A DNA stretch of 64,000 bases, taken from the NCBI GenBank assembly GCA_034440575.1, contig JAOTOL010001458.1:413501-477500 (forward strand). The letters run 5' to 3'. The stretch is from Imbricaverruca yamaguchii (lineage: Eukaryota; Arthropoda; Thecostraca; Neoverrucidae). Of the stretch, positions 1 through 9,850 are shown one piece after another; positions within the stretch are counted from its first letter, which is position 1; the number at the start of each line of letters is the position of its first letter. Below the pieces are notes generated by a model, which ran no database searches, was not told the DNA's origin, and was given only the letters and a program-made list of their open reading frames with translations. The position numbers were made by a program, and so were the translations under genes.

Positions 1-270
1 CAAGGAGCTGCCCAGGCGTAGGGACTCATGATGCAAACCAAAAGCGAAAAAAGGCTCTTTTTCGTATACCCCGCCCCCCCCCCCTAGAAGTAGCCCCAAG
101 ATAGGAACCTCTACCTAAATGCGTTCATCTCCTACGTGAGGTTCGGACCGATTATTTGAAATGATGACGGCGAGGAGGCTGCTCCATGGTTGATGTCCTC
201 CCATCATGCAGCTCACACTTAAGCGCTTCTACGTAATGCCAGTAACGCCGTTACGCCGTCATGCAGCTTC
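1..270. other. Unique sequence, no gene seen
   Basis: No coding signal is visible. The stretch contains an 11-base C run near 74-84 and a short repeat of the phrase ACGCCGTTACGCCGTCATG near 245-263. Nothing else stands out. Confidence 0.6.
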
Positions 271-274
271 AGAG

Positions 275-326
275 CAGCGCACCGTCTACACGGTGCGCTG
301 GAACATTCAGACGCGTCTGAATGTTC
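275..326. repeat. Two abutting 26-bp palindromic units
   Basis: Positions 275-300 form a hairpin with an 11-bp stem (CAGCGCACCGT against its complement) and a CTAC loop. Positions 301-326 form a perfect spacer-free palindrome with half-site GAACATTCAGACG. The two units are the same length and touch with no gap. The second contains inverted GAA/TTC blocks, as heat-shock or steroid-receptor sites do, but the spacing is not a standard match. The function is unknown. Confidence 0.85.
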
Positions 327-460
327 CGAGAACTCACCATCGCCCCGAAACTTTTCGACCTGATCCTTCCTATCGTTAAAGTCCAGGGGTGATTGGTATT
401 TGCCGTCGGATGTGCGCTGAGGTGTGACGTAGACGACACCAGCCGATAGTGTGAAGGGCT

Positions 461-1919
461 ACTGGCAGGCAGGTGGTCACCTTTGGCAGGCGGGTGGTCA
501 CCTCTGGCAGGCGGGTGGGTGGTCACCTCTGGCAGGCGGGTGGGTGGTCACCTCTGGCAGGCGGGTGGTCACCTTTGGCAGGCGGGTGGTCACCTCTGGC
601 AGGCGGGTGGTCACCTCTGACCGGTGACAACTGGCAGGTGGATGGTCACCCTTGGCGGGTGGGTGGTCACCTCTGGCAGGTGGGTGGTCACCTCTGACCG
701 GTGACGACTGGCAGGCGGGTGGTCACCTCTGGCAGGCGGGTGGTCACCTCTGGCAGGCGGGTGGTCACCTCTGGCAGGCGGGTGGGTGGTCACCTCTGGC
801 AGGCGGGTGGGTGGTCACCTCTGGCAGGCGGGTGGTCACCTCTGGCAGGTGGGTGGTCACCTTTGTCCGGTGACGACTGGCAGGTGGATGGTCACCCTTG
901 GCAGGTGGGTGGTCACCTCTGGCAGGCGGGTGGGTGGTCACCTCTGACCGGTGACGACTGGCAGGTGGATGGTCACCCTTGGCAGGTGGGTGGTCACCTC
1001 TGGCAGGTGGGTGGTCACCTCTGGCCGGTGACGACTGGCAGGTGGGTGGTCACCTCTGACCAGTGACGACTGGCAGGTGGGTGGTCACCTCTGACCGGTG
1101 ACGACTGGCGGGTGGGTGGTCACCTCTGGCAGGCGGGTGGTCACCTCTGGCAGGCGGGTGGTCACCTCTGGCAGGCGGGTGGGTGGTCACCTCTGGCAGG
1201 CGGGTGGGTGGTCACCTCTGGCAGGCGGGTGGTCACCTCTGGCAGGCGGGTGGGTGGTCACCTCTGACCAGTGACGACTGGCGGGTGGGTGGTCACTCTG
1301 GCAGGCGGGTGGTCACCTCTGGCAGGCGGGTGGGTGGTCACCTCTGACCAGTGACGACTGGCGGGTGGGTGGTCACCTCTGGCAGGCGGGTGGTCACCTC
1401 TGGCAGGCGGGTGGGTGGTCACCTCTGGCAGGCGGGTGGTCACCTCTGGCAGGCGGGTGGGTGGTCACCTCTGACCAGTGACGACTGGCGGGTGGGTGGT
1501 CACCTCTGGCAGGCGGGTGGTCACCTCTGGCAGGCGGGTGGGTGGTCACCTCTGGCAGGCGGGTGGTCACCTCTGGCAGGTGGGTGGTCACCTTTGTCCG
1601 GTGACGACTGGCAGGCGGGTGGCCACCTCTGGCAGGCGGGTGGTCACCCTTGGCAGGCGGGTGGTCACCCTTGGCAGGCATGTGGTCACCTCTGGCAGGC
1701 GGGTGGTCACCCTTGGCAGGCATGTGGTGACCTCTGGCAGGTGGGTGGTAACCTCTGACCAGTGACGACTGACAGACGGGTGGCTACCTCTGACAGGCAG
1801 GTGGCCACCTCTGGCAGGCAGGTGGCCACCTCTGACAGGCAGGTGGCCACCTCTGGCGGGCGGGTGGCCACCTCTGGCAGGCAGGTGGCCACCTCTGGCA
1901 GGAGGGTGGCCACCTCTGT
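461..1919. repeat. Minisatellite, 21/25-bp units, about 60 copies
   Basis: The basic 21-bp unit is GGCAGGCGGG followed by TGGTCACCTCT. A 25-bp variant has an extra GTGG. A third unit type contains CCGGTGACGACTGGC and is interspersed irregularly. From about 1770 to 1915 the unit drifts to GGCAGGCAGG plus TGGCCACCTCT, which marks a diverged right end. GGTCACC and GGTGAC occur as inverted partners within the array. Long ORFs here on both strands (for example 1351-1758) consist only of this repeat, so I do not call them genes. Confidence 0.97.
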
Positions 1920-1949
1920 GCCGAAGGTGCGCCATCCATCGTTCGCTGG

Positions 1950-2400
1950 CACCCGCCGACCGACACTTGCCCGCGTTTATCAATTGTTTTCACAGCCGAC
2001 CATCGTGCGAGCGGGCGGCGCGCGACAAATATGCGCCTCGTCCCGCCATCCGTCTTGGTGCGTCACTTCTGCCGCGCGGCGCCGGCGCATCGCGGCGAAT
2101 CTGGCGCACCGCGCCGGTAATTGGAGCGGCGGCGGAAGCCGGATTGATCGGCAATCGCCAATTAGTTCCCGCGTGTGAGAGACGATTCGATAGGCGGCGG
2201 CGCGGCTCGACGGCGGCTGCAGGTGAGCAGGCGACGGCTCGACGGAGGCATCGGGCAACAGAACTGCGGGGTGCTGAATGACGACGCTTCGGACCGCCAG
2301 ACGAGACGGGACCGCCGGGCCGGGTGTGCACTGGGCGGCCCGCTGTAGAGATTCGCCCAACTTGAGCACCGGGCGTGGAACCCTTCCCGACCATGATATC
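1950..2400. other. CpG-rich block
   Basis: The block is GC-rich, with many CGGCG and GCGCC words and no CpG depletion. ORFs are open on both strands because stop codons are rare at this composition. It may be a promoter-type CpG island or an exon of an unrecognised gene. No splice or motif evidence decides this. Confidence 0.5.
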
Positions 2401-2639
2401 GACTACGGTCGTCCACGGGGCGTGGAAGACCGGTGGTGGTTATGGGGCAAAGAGACCAGAGCTAGTAGTTGTCTGAACTGTCAACTTCTCGCCGCCTGTC
2501 CTGTCTCTGAAGTGACAGGATCTCCGGACTTTGCAAGCGCAAGCACGATGGGTTTTGTCATCGTGGGCAGACGTGGTAGGCCTTTGATATCGGAACATGT
2601 CAGAACAGAACACCGATCGTGGTTCGCTGCGAGCAAACC

Positions 2640-2641
<2 letters not shown>

Positions 2642-2714
<73 letters not shown>
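2642..2714. repeat. (GA)n microsatellite, about 36 units
   Basis: This is an uninterrupted GA/AG dinucleotide run. It accounts for the poly-RE/ER and poly-SL ORFs that cross it on both strands. Confidence 0.98.
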
Positions 2715-2716
<2 letters not shown>

Positions 2717-2754
2717 TGAGGACCAACGAGCAAGCCAGAACACAGGCGCAGTCA

Positions 2755-2772
2755 GGGGGGGGGGGGGGGGGG
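2755..2772 (+). repeat. G18 homopolymer
   Basis: There are eighteen consecutive G residues. The exact length is likely to be unreliable in sequencing and assembly. Confidence 0.9.
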
Positions 2773-2774
2773 TG

Positions 2775-3189
2775 CGATGGCCAGGTCCCCTTAGAAAAAA
2801 AAATACACGAAATGAAACATGAGATTTTCATATGTTCTCCACCCAAACCCCTAAATATTCGACGCGCTTAAGTAGTCTCTGTTTCATGTTCTTTTTTCGT
2901 CGGGTCCCCACCTTAGGGAAGTCGTGGCTGCGCTGCTGAACCAAGGCATCCAGAGGGGAGATCCGCGAGCAAACCATGGCACCAGGGATGTAGTTTCAAT
3001 TACTTTTAATGTAGCAAGTGGCACTAAATGTTGGCTTCGCCCAAAATTATCTTACACTTTTAACATCGCATCCCATGGAGTGTGCCCCTGGATCCATTTG
3101 GCCCCGCCCATTGCCTTCACTCGCCTGACAGGTTGCAGCCTTGAGAGCCCAGGACTTCTTAAGACTATCTTAAGAGTGTTCTCAACTAG
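2775..3189. other. Unique sequence, no gene seen
   Basis: The composition is mixed. The right part may belong to the dispersed repeat that starts at about 3190, because the paired copy near 42 kb is only clearly alignable from that point. No coding signal is seen. Confidence 0.4.
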
Positions 3190-3432
3190 TGTCGGATCAA
3201 GGAGGAAACTGGGGATATGCTCTCAATAGGTGTGATGCTCCTCCAGGATGCTCGAGAGCACCCTCCCCAAACTCATCAACCTTTTTAGCCGATCGGCCCC
3301 CTCAGAGTAGAACAGGCGTCTCTCTTCGCAGAAATGGCGCCTCTCCAGACGGAATGCCCGCCCCGAGAACAATTCGTGTATCCGCCCCTATTTCCAGCGT
3401 ATCAACAGCCACCATTGACGGTATCTGGCATC
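3190..3432 (+). repeat. Dispersed repeat family A, copy 1
   Basis: This aligns by eye with 42030-42297. Shared landmarks in the same order are ATC(A/C)AGGA(G/A)G(A/C)AACTGGGG, GCTCGAGAG, AGCCGATCGG-like, CCCCTCAGA(G/A)TAGAA, (G/A)AAATGGCGC(C/A)CCTC, and a final CCGCCCCT(A/G)TT. It could be a decayed non-LTR retrotransposon or MITE fragment. I found no terminal repeats or target duplications. Confidence 0.6.
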
Positions 3433-3697
3433 TCGGCACCTAGTCTTGCGACGTTTGATGGTTCGGTAGGTATCTGATATCTAAGTATCTGGGTTTCCCC
3501 AGTGTGTTTGCGTACGGTGTTATTCACATCTCAAGTGATGGAGGACCAAGTAGACCAACATTCATCAGTGAGTTTGCAAAGTGCCATCGGGGAGGTGGAT
3601 CGGGAACACTTCCGTCGATGGTGTCGCCTATGCCCGATGCATGTCCTATCTGTTGGAATGGTTGGAATCCTTCCACCCCTTGTCGAAACCCTGCAAG

Positions 3698-3711
3698 GAT
3701 TACAAATTTTA
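3698..3711 (+). repeat. Target-site duplication, left of SINE copy 1
   Basis: The 14-base sequence GATTACAAATTTTA is repeated exactly at 3900-3913, on the far side of the SINE. Confidence 0.93.
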
Positions 3712-3899
3712 GGGGCGGGGATGGCCGAGTGGTTAAGGTGCCGGGCTATGGGTACCAAAGGTCCCGGGTTCGATTCTAGCGCCACTCAGGACATTTCCCA
3801 ATCCCGCGGCCCACCGGCGAAACAGTGTGGGCGGCGCCATTAGCCGTGAATGTGCATAAAGTGTGTCATGAACCAACCAATAAACAAACAAATAAACAA
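3712..3899 (+). mobile_element. tRNA-derived SINE, copy 1 (188 bp, intact ends)
   Basis: The tRNA-like head has an RNA polymerase III A box (TGGCCGAGTGG, 3722-3732) and B box (GGTTCGATTCT, 3767-3777), resembling a Leu/Ser-type tRNA. The tRNA-unrelated body contains GGCGGCGCCATTAGCCGTG, followed by GTGTGTCATGAACC and an AAC/AAAT-rich tail. A perfect 14-bp target-site duplication flanks it, which is the hallmark of retrotransposition by a LINE-encoded enzyme. Two other copies lie at 7927-8115 and 13518-13702. The acceptor and T stems no longer pair well, so this is not a functional tRNA. ORFs overlapping it are shadows. Confidence 0.95.
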
Positions 3900-3913
3900 G
3901 ATTACAAATTTTA
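3900..3913 (+). repeat. Target-site duplication, right of SINE copy 1
   Basis: This is an exact copy of 3698-3711 and defines the 3' end of the SINE. Confidence 0.93.
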
Positions 3914-4059
3914 ACAAAAGACTCCACCGGCCAACACACGCACAGTGCGCTAGCTGACGCCACCAGCTCCAGCCATGCTCAGTCCACCCAATTACTTTGT
4001 TCGGGCTCCAGCCGTGCCGCGATCTCCGACAGAGCTCCACCACCGGCCAGACAGGTCGG

Positions 4060-4340
4060 CAGCGGCACGTCACTGTGACGTCACTGGCATGCTGTACGGC
4101 ACGGCGGCGGCCAGCACGCAACCGGCGAGTTAACACGGTTTTTCCATTAGTCGGTGTGCGAGCGCCAAAGCGGCCGGCGGCGCGCGGTGGCGCGCCGCGA
4201 TACGCCGACCACAACACGACAACATCTCATTAGTTATCGCGACGACGGCTCGGCCGCCGGCCCGGCCACGCCGGTTCGCGCCACCCGGCCGAACTTTGGC
4301 GCGCACACCGCGCACGAGATACTTTTGTTTGCACACGGTA
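4060..4340. other. CpG-rich block
   Basis: CGGCGCG-type words are dense, and AT-rich islands such as CTCATTAGTTATCGCG are embedded in them. ORFs are open on both strands because of composition. It may be a regulatory block; no gene is recognised. Confidence 0.45.
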
Positions 4341-6269
4341 CGAAGCCTTTTTTTTTTCGGGCACGAACGACACTCGTCTTGGCGAAAATTCGTGGCATGC
4401 TCCAAGTACGAGTCGGCTATCGTTTTCAATTTTATCAAGCGATTTCCAACGGGTGGCACTAATCGGAGAAGAGACCGTCTCATTAAGAATGTCATTCGAA
4501 TGCACCTTCAAATATACCTTGCGTGAACACATTTGAAATGACCAAATGCACCGAAAAATGTCCCTTCGGCTGAAAGGTCGTTTTGTAGGCTTTCGTGAAA
4601 GAAGCAGTGGAGCATTGGAACTTCCTGATTTCGAGCAATTTTAGTTCCCGTGACCATCTTTGTAAACATTTTTAGCATTTTTGGTTACAGAAATGCAGAT
4701 ACTGTAACATAAAATATTTCCAGAATTATCAAGATCATAAAACATCTCTCTCAAAAATGTCCTTGCCGTTTTTCACCAGAAAATAAGGGGTTGCTTTTCG
4801 ACATGTCAGGGTGACGGCACACATTTCCTTCTCATAAGTTCTTTACGGTCAACCGAAGTCCTCCTTAAATTAACCATTTGTAAATCCTAATAATATTTGA
4901 TGTAACGGTATTCTGCAATTCCCACGAGCATCTGGCATGGTGAAGAAGGCGAAATCTTCGCTATTGCCATTAGGATCGGAAGCTACCCCACCAGTTTGAA
5001 TGCGCTGCCGCGTTTCCGTGTTAGGGTAACCGGGTTATAGGGTAGTAGGTTAACATGGTTTCCGTGTTGGGGTTATTTTTGTTTCGAAAGGACACATGAC
5101 CTGGAACCTCCACTCACCGTCACACCTTGATCCCGGTGACGGCTATTTTATTCGACCGGAAGTCAAGGTCATGTCCTCAAAGTCACTCTTACTGAGTAAG
5201 CGACAGCAAACAAAGATTAACCGATAATTTTAACGGCGGGACGAGTCGCTTCACGGGCTCAGCATTAACGTCCCCGGCTCGGACGGTCAGTTGGCAACCA
5301 GCCAGGCAAGGTCAAGGACGCAGGCACCAGGCGGCTGTACTTAACTATGTGGCCAAGTTAACCTCTCACTCTAAATTGTGCCATATAATTGGAATTTCCC
5401 TCCCGAGAGGTGGGTTCAGAGCCAATGCAGTAAACCTGCGCTTAGCATTTACTATGGTCCTATAAAGCCTTCCCAGCAACAATTCAAACTATTCAAAAAA
5501 ATGTTAAATTACACTGAAGTTTTGATTAAAAGGACGAAGCGGTCCGATTTTTGATAGCGACCACGTGCACATCCACAGAGTATTTGGATACAGCGCACCA
5601 GCTTATGGTGGGATTGTCAGCATTCCTCACAACAGCCCTTCGTCAGTTCGCATGAGAAGAGTGATTTACGGTACACGGTGTGCTGGCAGCACCTGCCAGC
5701 CAGCCCGACAACTTCCGCGAACGGGAGCCGCTTAGCTCAGTTAGGAGAGGCCAGGTTAGTTCTATTTTGGTTTGAGCTCGCCATTCTGGGAAAGCAGGGA
5801 CACTAAATTCTGAACAGGATATTTCTGTTTTGACGGTAAGCAAGTCGGAAACGAGTTCATTTCCACTGAGCAGTTAGGCAAGTTGACAACAAGTCTATTT
5901 CCAAGGTCAAAACAATAATTTTGTATTTACGAAAGCGAACGTTATAGATGGATTGTAAACGACTTTTATCATAGGCATTCGTATTACGCTTGTTTTATTC
6001 ATACATTCAATTAACTTGTTGAAAATAGACTGAAATATCGGGCATGAATGGGTAAACTGTGTTTACACTGCTCATATTTTATAGCCTCCATTGGTGCATC
6101 ATTAGGAATGCATGGCACCTCTACTAACGCTTGCTTTCGGCCCTAGATACGCGATGCTAGGACACGGTCCAACGACTCCACGTGGCCATCCTGCTCTGCT
6201 CAAGGTGCTTACACCTGCTTCCGCGGGCACCCTGCCGAACACATCTCGTGACACTGTCAGCACCGGTTA
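4341..6269. other. Unique AT-richer sequence, no gene seen
   Basis: No ORF of note is present and no repeat is recognised, apart from a short duplication of GTTTCCGTGTTRGGGT at about 5012-5070. Several TTAA sites are present without matching inverted termini that I could find. Confidence 0.5.
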
Positions 6270-6645
6270 AAAACCGACGCCCGTGCACGCCAATCCCGCT
6301 AATTCGCGGGCGAATATGCATAGCGTCGATAACAGCCACTGACGCGGCCGAGTTCGTCGACATCGGCTCATCGGATTAATGTATGCATTAGCAGATGAGC
6401 GGCATTTGCATGTGCCGAAGGTGGGCCGACTTCCAGCCGCGAGCCGGCCACCGGCGCGCCAGCTGTGGTGCGCCATGTTCGCCGCAGCGCCGACCATCAC
6501 TTAAAACGATAACAAACACCGCCGCGCCGTGTTTACAAATCTCGTTGCCGCGTTATTGAGAGATGCGCCACAGACGACATGAAACACTCGCCATGGGGCG
6601 TAAATAAACAACACAACGCGCCAAATAAACGCCCGGCAAGCGCTA
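6270..6645. other. CpG-rich block with embedded TAAATAAACAA
   Basis: GC-rich sequence (GCCGGCCACCGGCGCGCC) is interrupted by AT-rich motifs, including CGTAAATAAACAACAC near 6599. That motif resembles forkhead (TAAACA) and Caudal/posterior-Hox (ATAAA) sites. Similar pairings recur in other CpG-rich blocks of the window. The regulatory role is inferred only. Confidence 0.4.
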
Positions 6646-7345
6646 CAAATCCTTTCTCCTTTCACAACATCGCGCCCATATTGGTCGCAGATGACATGCG
6701 GTCTGGTGGGGATGGCAGAAATTGGACAGGGACTATCTTAGTTGGCCAGCATGCAATATCCAAGGCGACGCAAATGGCCTTTATGGTCCGGCACGCCTAA
6801 AAAAGTCATCATCGCCCCTGTAGCACTTGGGCCAATGCGGACGATAGATGAATGTGCATAGCCGACGAATTGTCTTAGGTGCGAGTTCTCGATAATCCCT
6901 GACCGTTAGTTATCAGGATACCGCCGCTAGTGTCTACTCCAGTCATTACGTTCCAAGTGAAAGAACCAGTGGAGGAAGTATTGGTACATTCTGCACCACA
7001 GCGTCATGAGCATCCTTCACAAATGTAGCATACACTTTACATAAATTAGAGCATTTATTTCACCTAAAAACGAAACTTTATATCTGAAAACCAAGATTTT
7101 AAGCTGAATCAGCAATGCTCTGGTGGTGGATTGCCCATTCATTAAATAATATTTTGTTCACACGGACAATTGGAGTAAGTGGAATCGGTGAAGCCAGTTG
7201 TCATGTAATATGAAGTAATCTTGCACCGAATTACCGTCGGTATAGGGCAGCGGGGGCTCAATGGTACCATTTTCGCATTTTGTCCGATATTTTAAGGTGG
7301 GTTTATAACAGGACCATGCAACTTCGGCGAAGTTTCAACTAATAC
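6646..7345. other. Unique sequence, no gene seen
   Basis: No coding signal, repeat or structured element was identified. Confidence 0.5.
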
Positions 7346-7550
7346 TTGTACAACTACTGTGACAACTGCATCGTTCATTGAAAGTAAATATCTCTAAAAA
7401 AGGAAAACCAGCCTATTAGTATTGCAGTGTACTCCCGTCATGCCGTATCCAGCCACGGCGGGGGTGCACTGCAATGCAAAATAGTTCGGTTTTCATTGCT
7501 GGATATATTTACTTTCGACGAAAGACGCAGTTGCCACAGTAATTGTACAA
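7346..7550. mobile_element. Fold-back (hairpin) element, ~96-bp arms
   Basis: The left arm (7346-7441) and right arm (7454-7550) are imperfect inverted repeats, both starting with TTGTACAA at the outer end. The innermost stem pairs ATTGCAGTG (7421-) with CACTGCAAT (ending 7475), with about a 12-base loop. Most mismatches in the inner stem are transitions (C/T or G/A), as expected from decay of an originally perfect hairpin. A third partial copy of the arm motif (ACTACTGTGGCAACTG) follows at about 7560. This is probably an old fold-back MITE. Target duplications were not resolved. Confidence 0.75.
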
Positions 7551-7913
7551 AGTTACACAACTACTGTGGCAACTGTCATATAACCAATAGTTCTATTGGC
7601 TAATATTTGACAAAAGTTGTAGGATCCTGTAATAAACGCTTGGCGAGCCAGGGCAAGTTTCACAAGCACAGGTTAGTCAATTTCCCATGCATATCAATCA
7701 CAGGCACCCGGTTTTTGGTGTTTATACAGCCAAGCGCACTCCAGCACACATTTACAGCTAAGGCGATTTTGGATGAAATACGTCTTCCACGTTGCATTGC
7801 CAAAAGCAGATAGAGGCCGACGCCGGTTTGCAAACCAACGACTTTACTGCGATATTCTGGACGGATAACTGTGGTCGGCTGCGACGCGAGGTACGTGGCA
7901 AGCTGCCCGCGGG

Positions 7914-7926
7914 GGGATGTCACTGA
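7914..7926 (+). repeat. Target-site duplication, left of SINE copy 2
   Basis: The 13-base sequence GGGATGTCACTGA is repeated exactly at 8116-8128. Confidence 0.92.
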
Positions 7927-8115
7927 GGGGCGGGATGGCCGAGTGGTTAAGGTGTCGGGCTATGGGTACCAAAGGTCTCGGGTTCGACTCTAGCGCCACT
8001 CAGGACATTTCCCAACCCCGCGGTCCACCGGCGAAACAGTGTGGGCGGCGCCATTAGCCGTGAATGTACATAAAGTGTGTCGTGAACTAACCAATAAGCA
8101 ATAAACAATAAACAA
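7927..8115 (+). mobile_element. tRNA-derived SINE, copy 2 (189 bp)
   Basis: This belongs to the same family as 3712-3899, with A box ATGGCCGAGTGG, B box GGTTCGACTCT and the shared GGCGGCGCCATTAGCCGTG body. Its tail is (AATAAAC)n. A perfect 13-bp target-site duplication flanks it, so both ends are defined. The few base differences from copy 1 suggest both inserted fairly recently. Confidence 0.95.
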
Positions 8116-8128
8116 GGGATGTCACTGA
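8116..8128 (+). repeat. Target-site duplication, right of SINE copy 2
   Basis: This is an exact copy of 7914-7926. Confidence 0.92.
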
Positions 8129-9239
8129 TAACCACTTCATTTGAACACAGATTGAACGTATTTCAAGTGATATATTGGGATGAAAGTTGATCAACTTCAA
8201 AATGTGATTAACAACATGAAAACAGCAGATCTGGTTCTTGGTGAGAAGCTTAAGACATGAGTGTTGCAACACAAAACGCTGTTGGAAGTCATCTCCAAGC
8301 GGAAATGCGGCCGCAACCACATTCCTTTGAACACAGAGAATATTTCAAAATAAATCTTGTTATATGGTTGGTGAATCTCAAAATAAAAAGGATGGATATT
8401 TTTCTGAATATGATAATATGGGAATTTCACATGCTGAATTGCACCGTAAAGCACTATACAGTATTTCACTCAAGAGGACACGCCGAGGCGTATTCGTGGG
8501 TTCGTCTGCCTTCGCCAACCGCCTTTCCCTGCTAAATCACGTGCACCACCCTCCCTTCCCTCTGCTGCGACCACCTCCTTCGCCACTTCAAAATTACATC
8601 CCTGGTCGGACTCCAGCATGATTTGGATGCTGTTAAAAGCTTGCTTTCAACTTCAGTGTAGCTTACTCTGATACTCTGCGAGGCAGTTTTCACATTCACG
8701 TCACATTCCTCGCAGCCCGCTCACTGCAGCTGTTCGCAGCTGTTCTCCCCACCAGTGTACTACAGCTGTTCGCAACTGCTCTGCCGACCCGCTCAATACA
8801 TCTGTTTTCAGTGTCTCAGGGTCCGAACATTTCAGTGCGGAACGTCAGACGATACAATTGCCCTGATACATGGATGGCAAAACATCTGAATACCATGTGA
8901 TTTTGAACACTTAAACGGGCTGTTGTAAACAAGGCTCTGTCATACCAAAACAGCTGAAAAGCTCAGCAATATTGTCGTAAGTTATCCGAATGGCATCGTA
9001 TTTGAAAGCTTTAGTGCTCGTGTAGATGAGACAATTGAAGAGATGATAGCTAGGAGGGCGATGAGCAAGTGGTACTAGCAATTGGCATTAACCTACCGGA
9101 GTACCGACTCGCCACACAAACCCCTAAGCGATCCAGCACAGCCACGTACATAACGCACACCAACCGAACGCAACTAAGTGCAAAGCAAAGTGCACGCCCA
9201 ATAAAACACTTCGCCCGCACTAACATCGTACACTTTCCG
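8129..9239. other. Mostly unique sequence with a short duplication
   Basis: No gene is seen. Between about 8690 and 8815 there are two degenerate ~52-bp copies sharing CAGCTGTTCGCARCTG and CCCGCTCA. The remainder is unremarkable. Confidence 0.45.
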
Positions 9240-9850
9240 TCGGTCACCTCGACATCGCCTATGTATGCCGACACAACGTCGTCAGGCGGTGCAGTTGGGC
9301 GCGCCAGAACCCGCCGCGGCGAGGGCGGCGTGCAGCGCCGCAGAGGACCGACACCGGGCCGCTCGGCGCCCGGGGCGCCGACTCTGATTGGGCGCCCCAG
9401 CTGCCGGCGCATGCCGACCGATGTCGACGTGATTCGCCTGCTGATACAACACACGCCGGCCGGGCGGCGCCCTCCAGCGCCGCCGAGTCGGGTATTCAAA
9501 ATAGCGCTGCGACCGGCGGGTCAGTGTTTTCGGCCGCCGGCGGCGACAAAGCGGCTCTCTTGGCGGCCAGCTGCCGCCAATCACGACAAACACTCGAGAG
9601 GTCGGACGGCAAACAGGCCGGCGTGGTGCTCCTCTGGACACGTGCGTCCGCAGCGGCGCCGGCCTCACTGTGCGCTGCGGTCGCCCGATGAAGAGTGATG
9701 CACGGAAGCGTGTGTTTTCTTCTTCTGACGGCTCGGTTGTGTGCCGCATCTGTGTGCGGAGTTGGCAGGGCGAATGTCTCCGGCGGCCAGAGCGGGCCAC
9801 CGGCGGCTGCTCCAGGTCGGGGCAGCAACGCGATCCTGACTTGTTGTTGA
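9240..9850. other. CpG-rich block, about 600 bp
   Basis: This is one of the largest GC-rich blocks in the window (CGCCGCGGCGAGGGCGGCG and similar). ORFs of 149-209 codons are open on both strands and in overlapping frames, as expected from low stop density rather than coding. No domain is recognised in any frame. It could be a CpG-island promoter or a first exon of an unidentified gene. Confidence 0.5.

Noticed and set aside
461..1919. CRISPR-like array
   Set aside because: Units are contiguous without unique spacers of constant length, and the genome is eukaryotic in character; it is a minisatellite.
3722..3790. Functional tRNA-Leu/Ser gene
   Set aside because: A and B boxes are good, but the acceptor and T stems do not pair and the sequence recurs as a SINE with target duplications.
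9069..9800. ORFs of 149-209 codons in the CpG-rich block
   Set aside because: Overlapping ORFs on both strands are expected from high GC; residue composition is Arg/Pro/Ala-rich with no recognisable domain.
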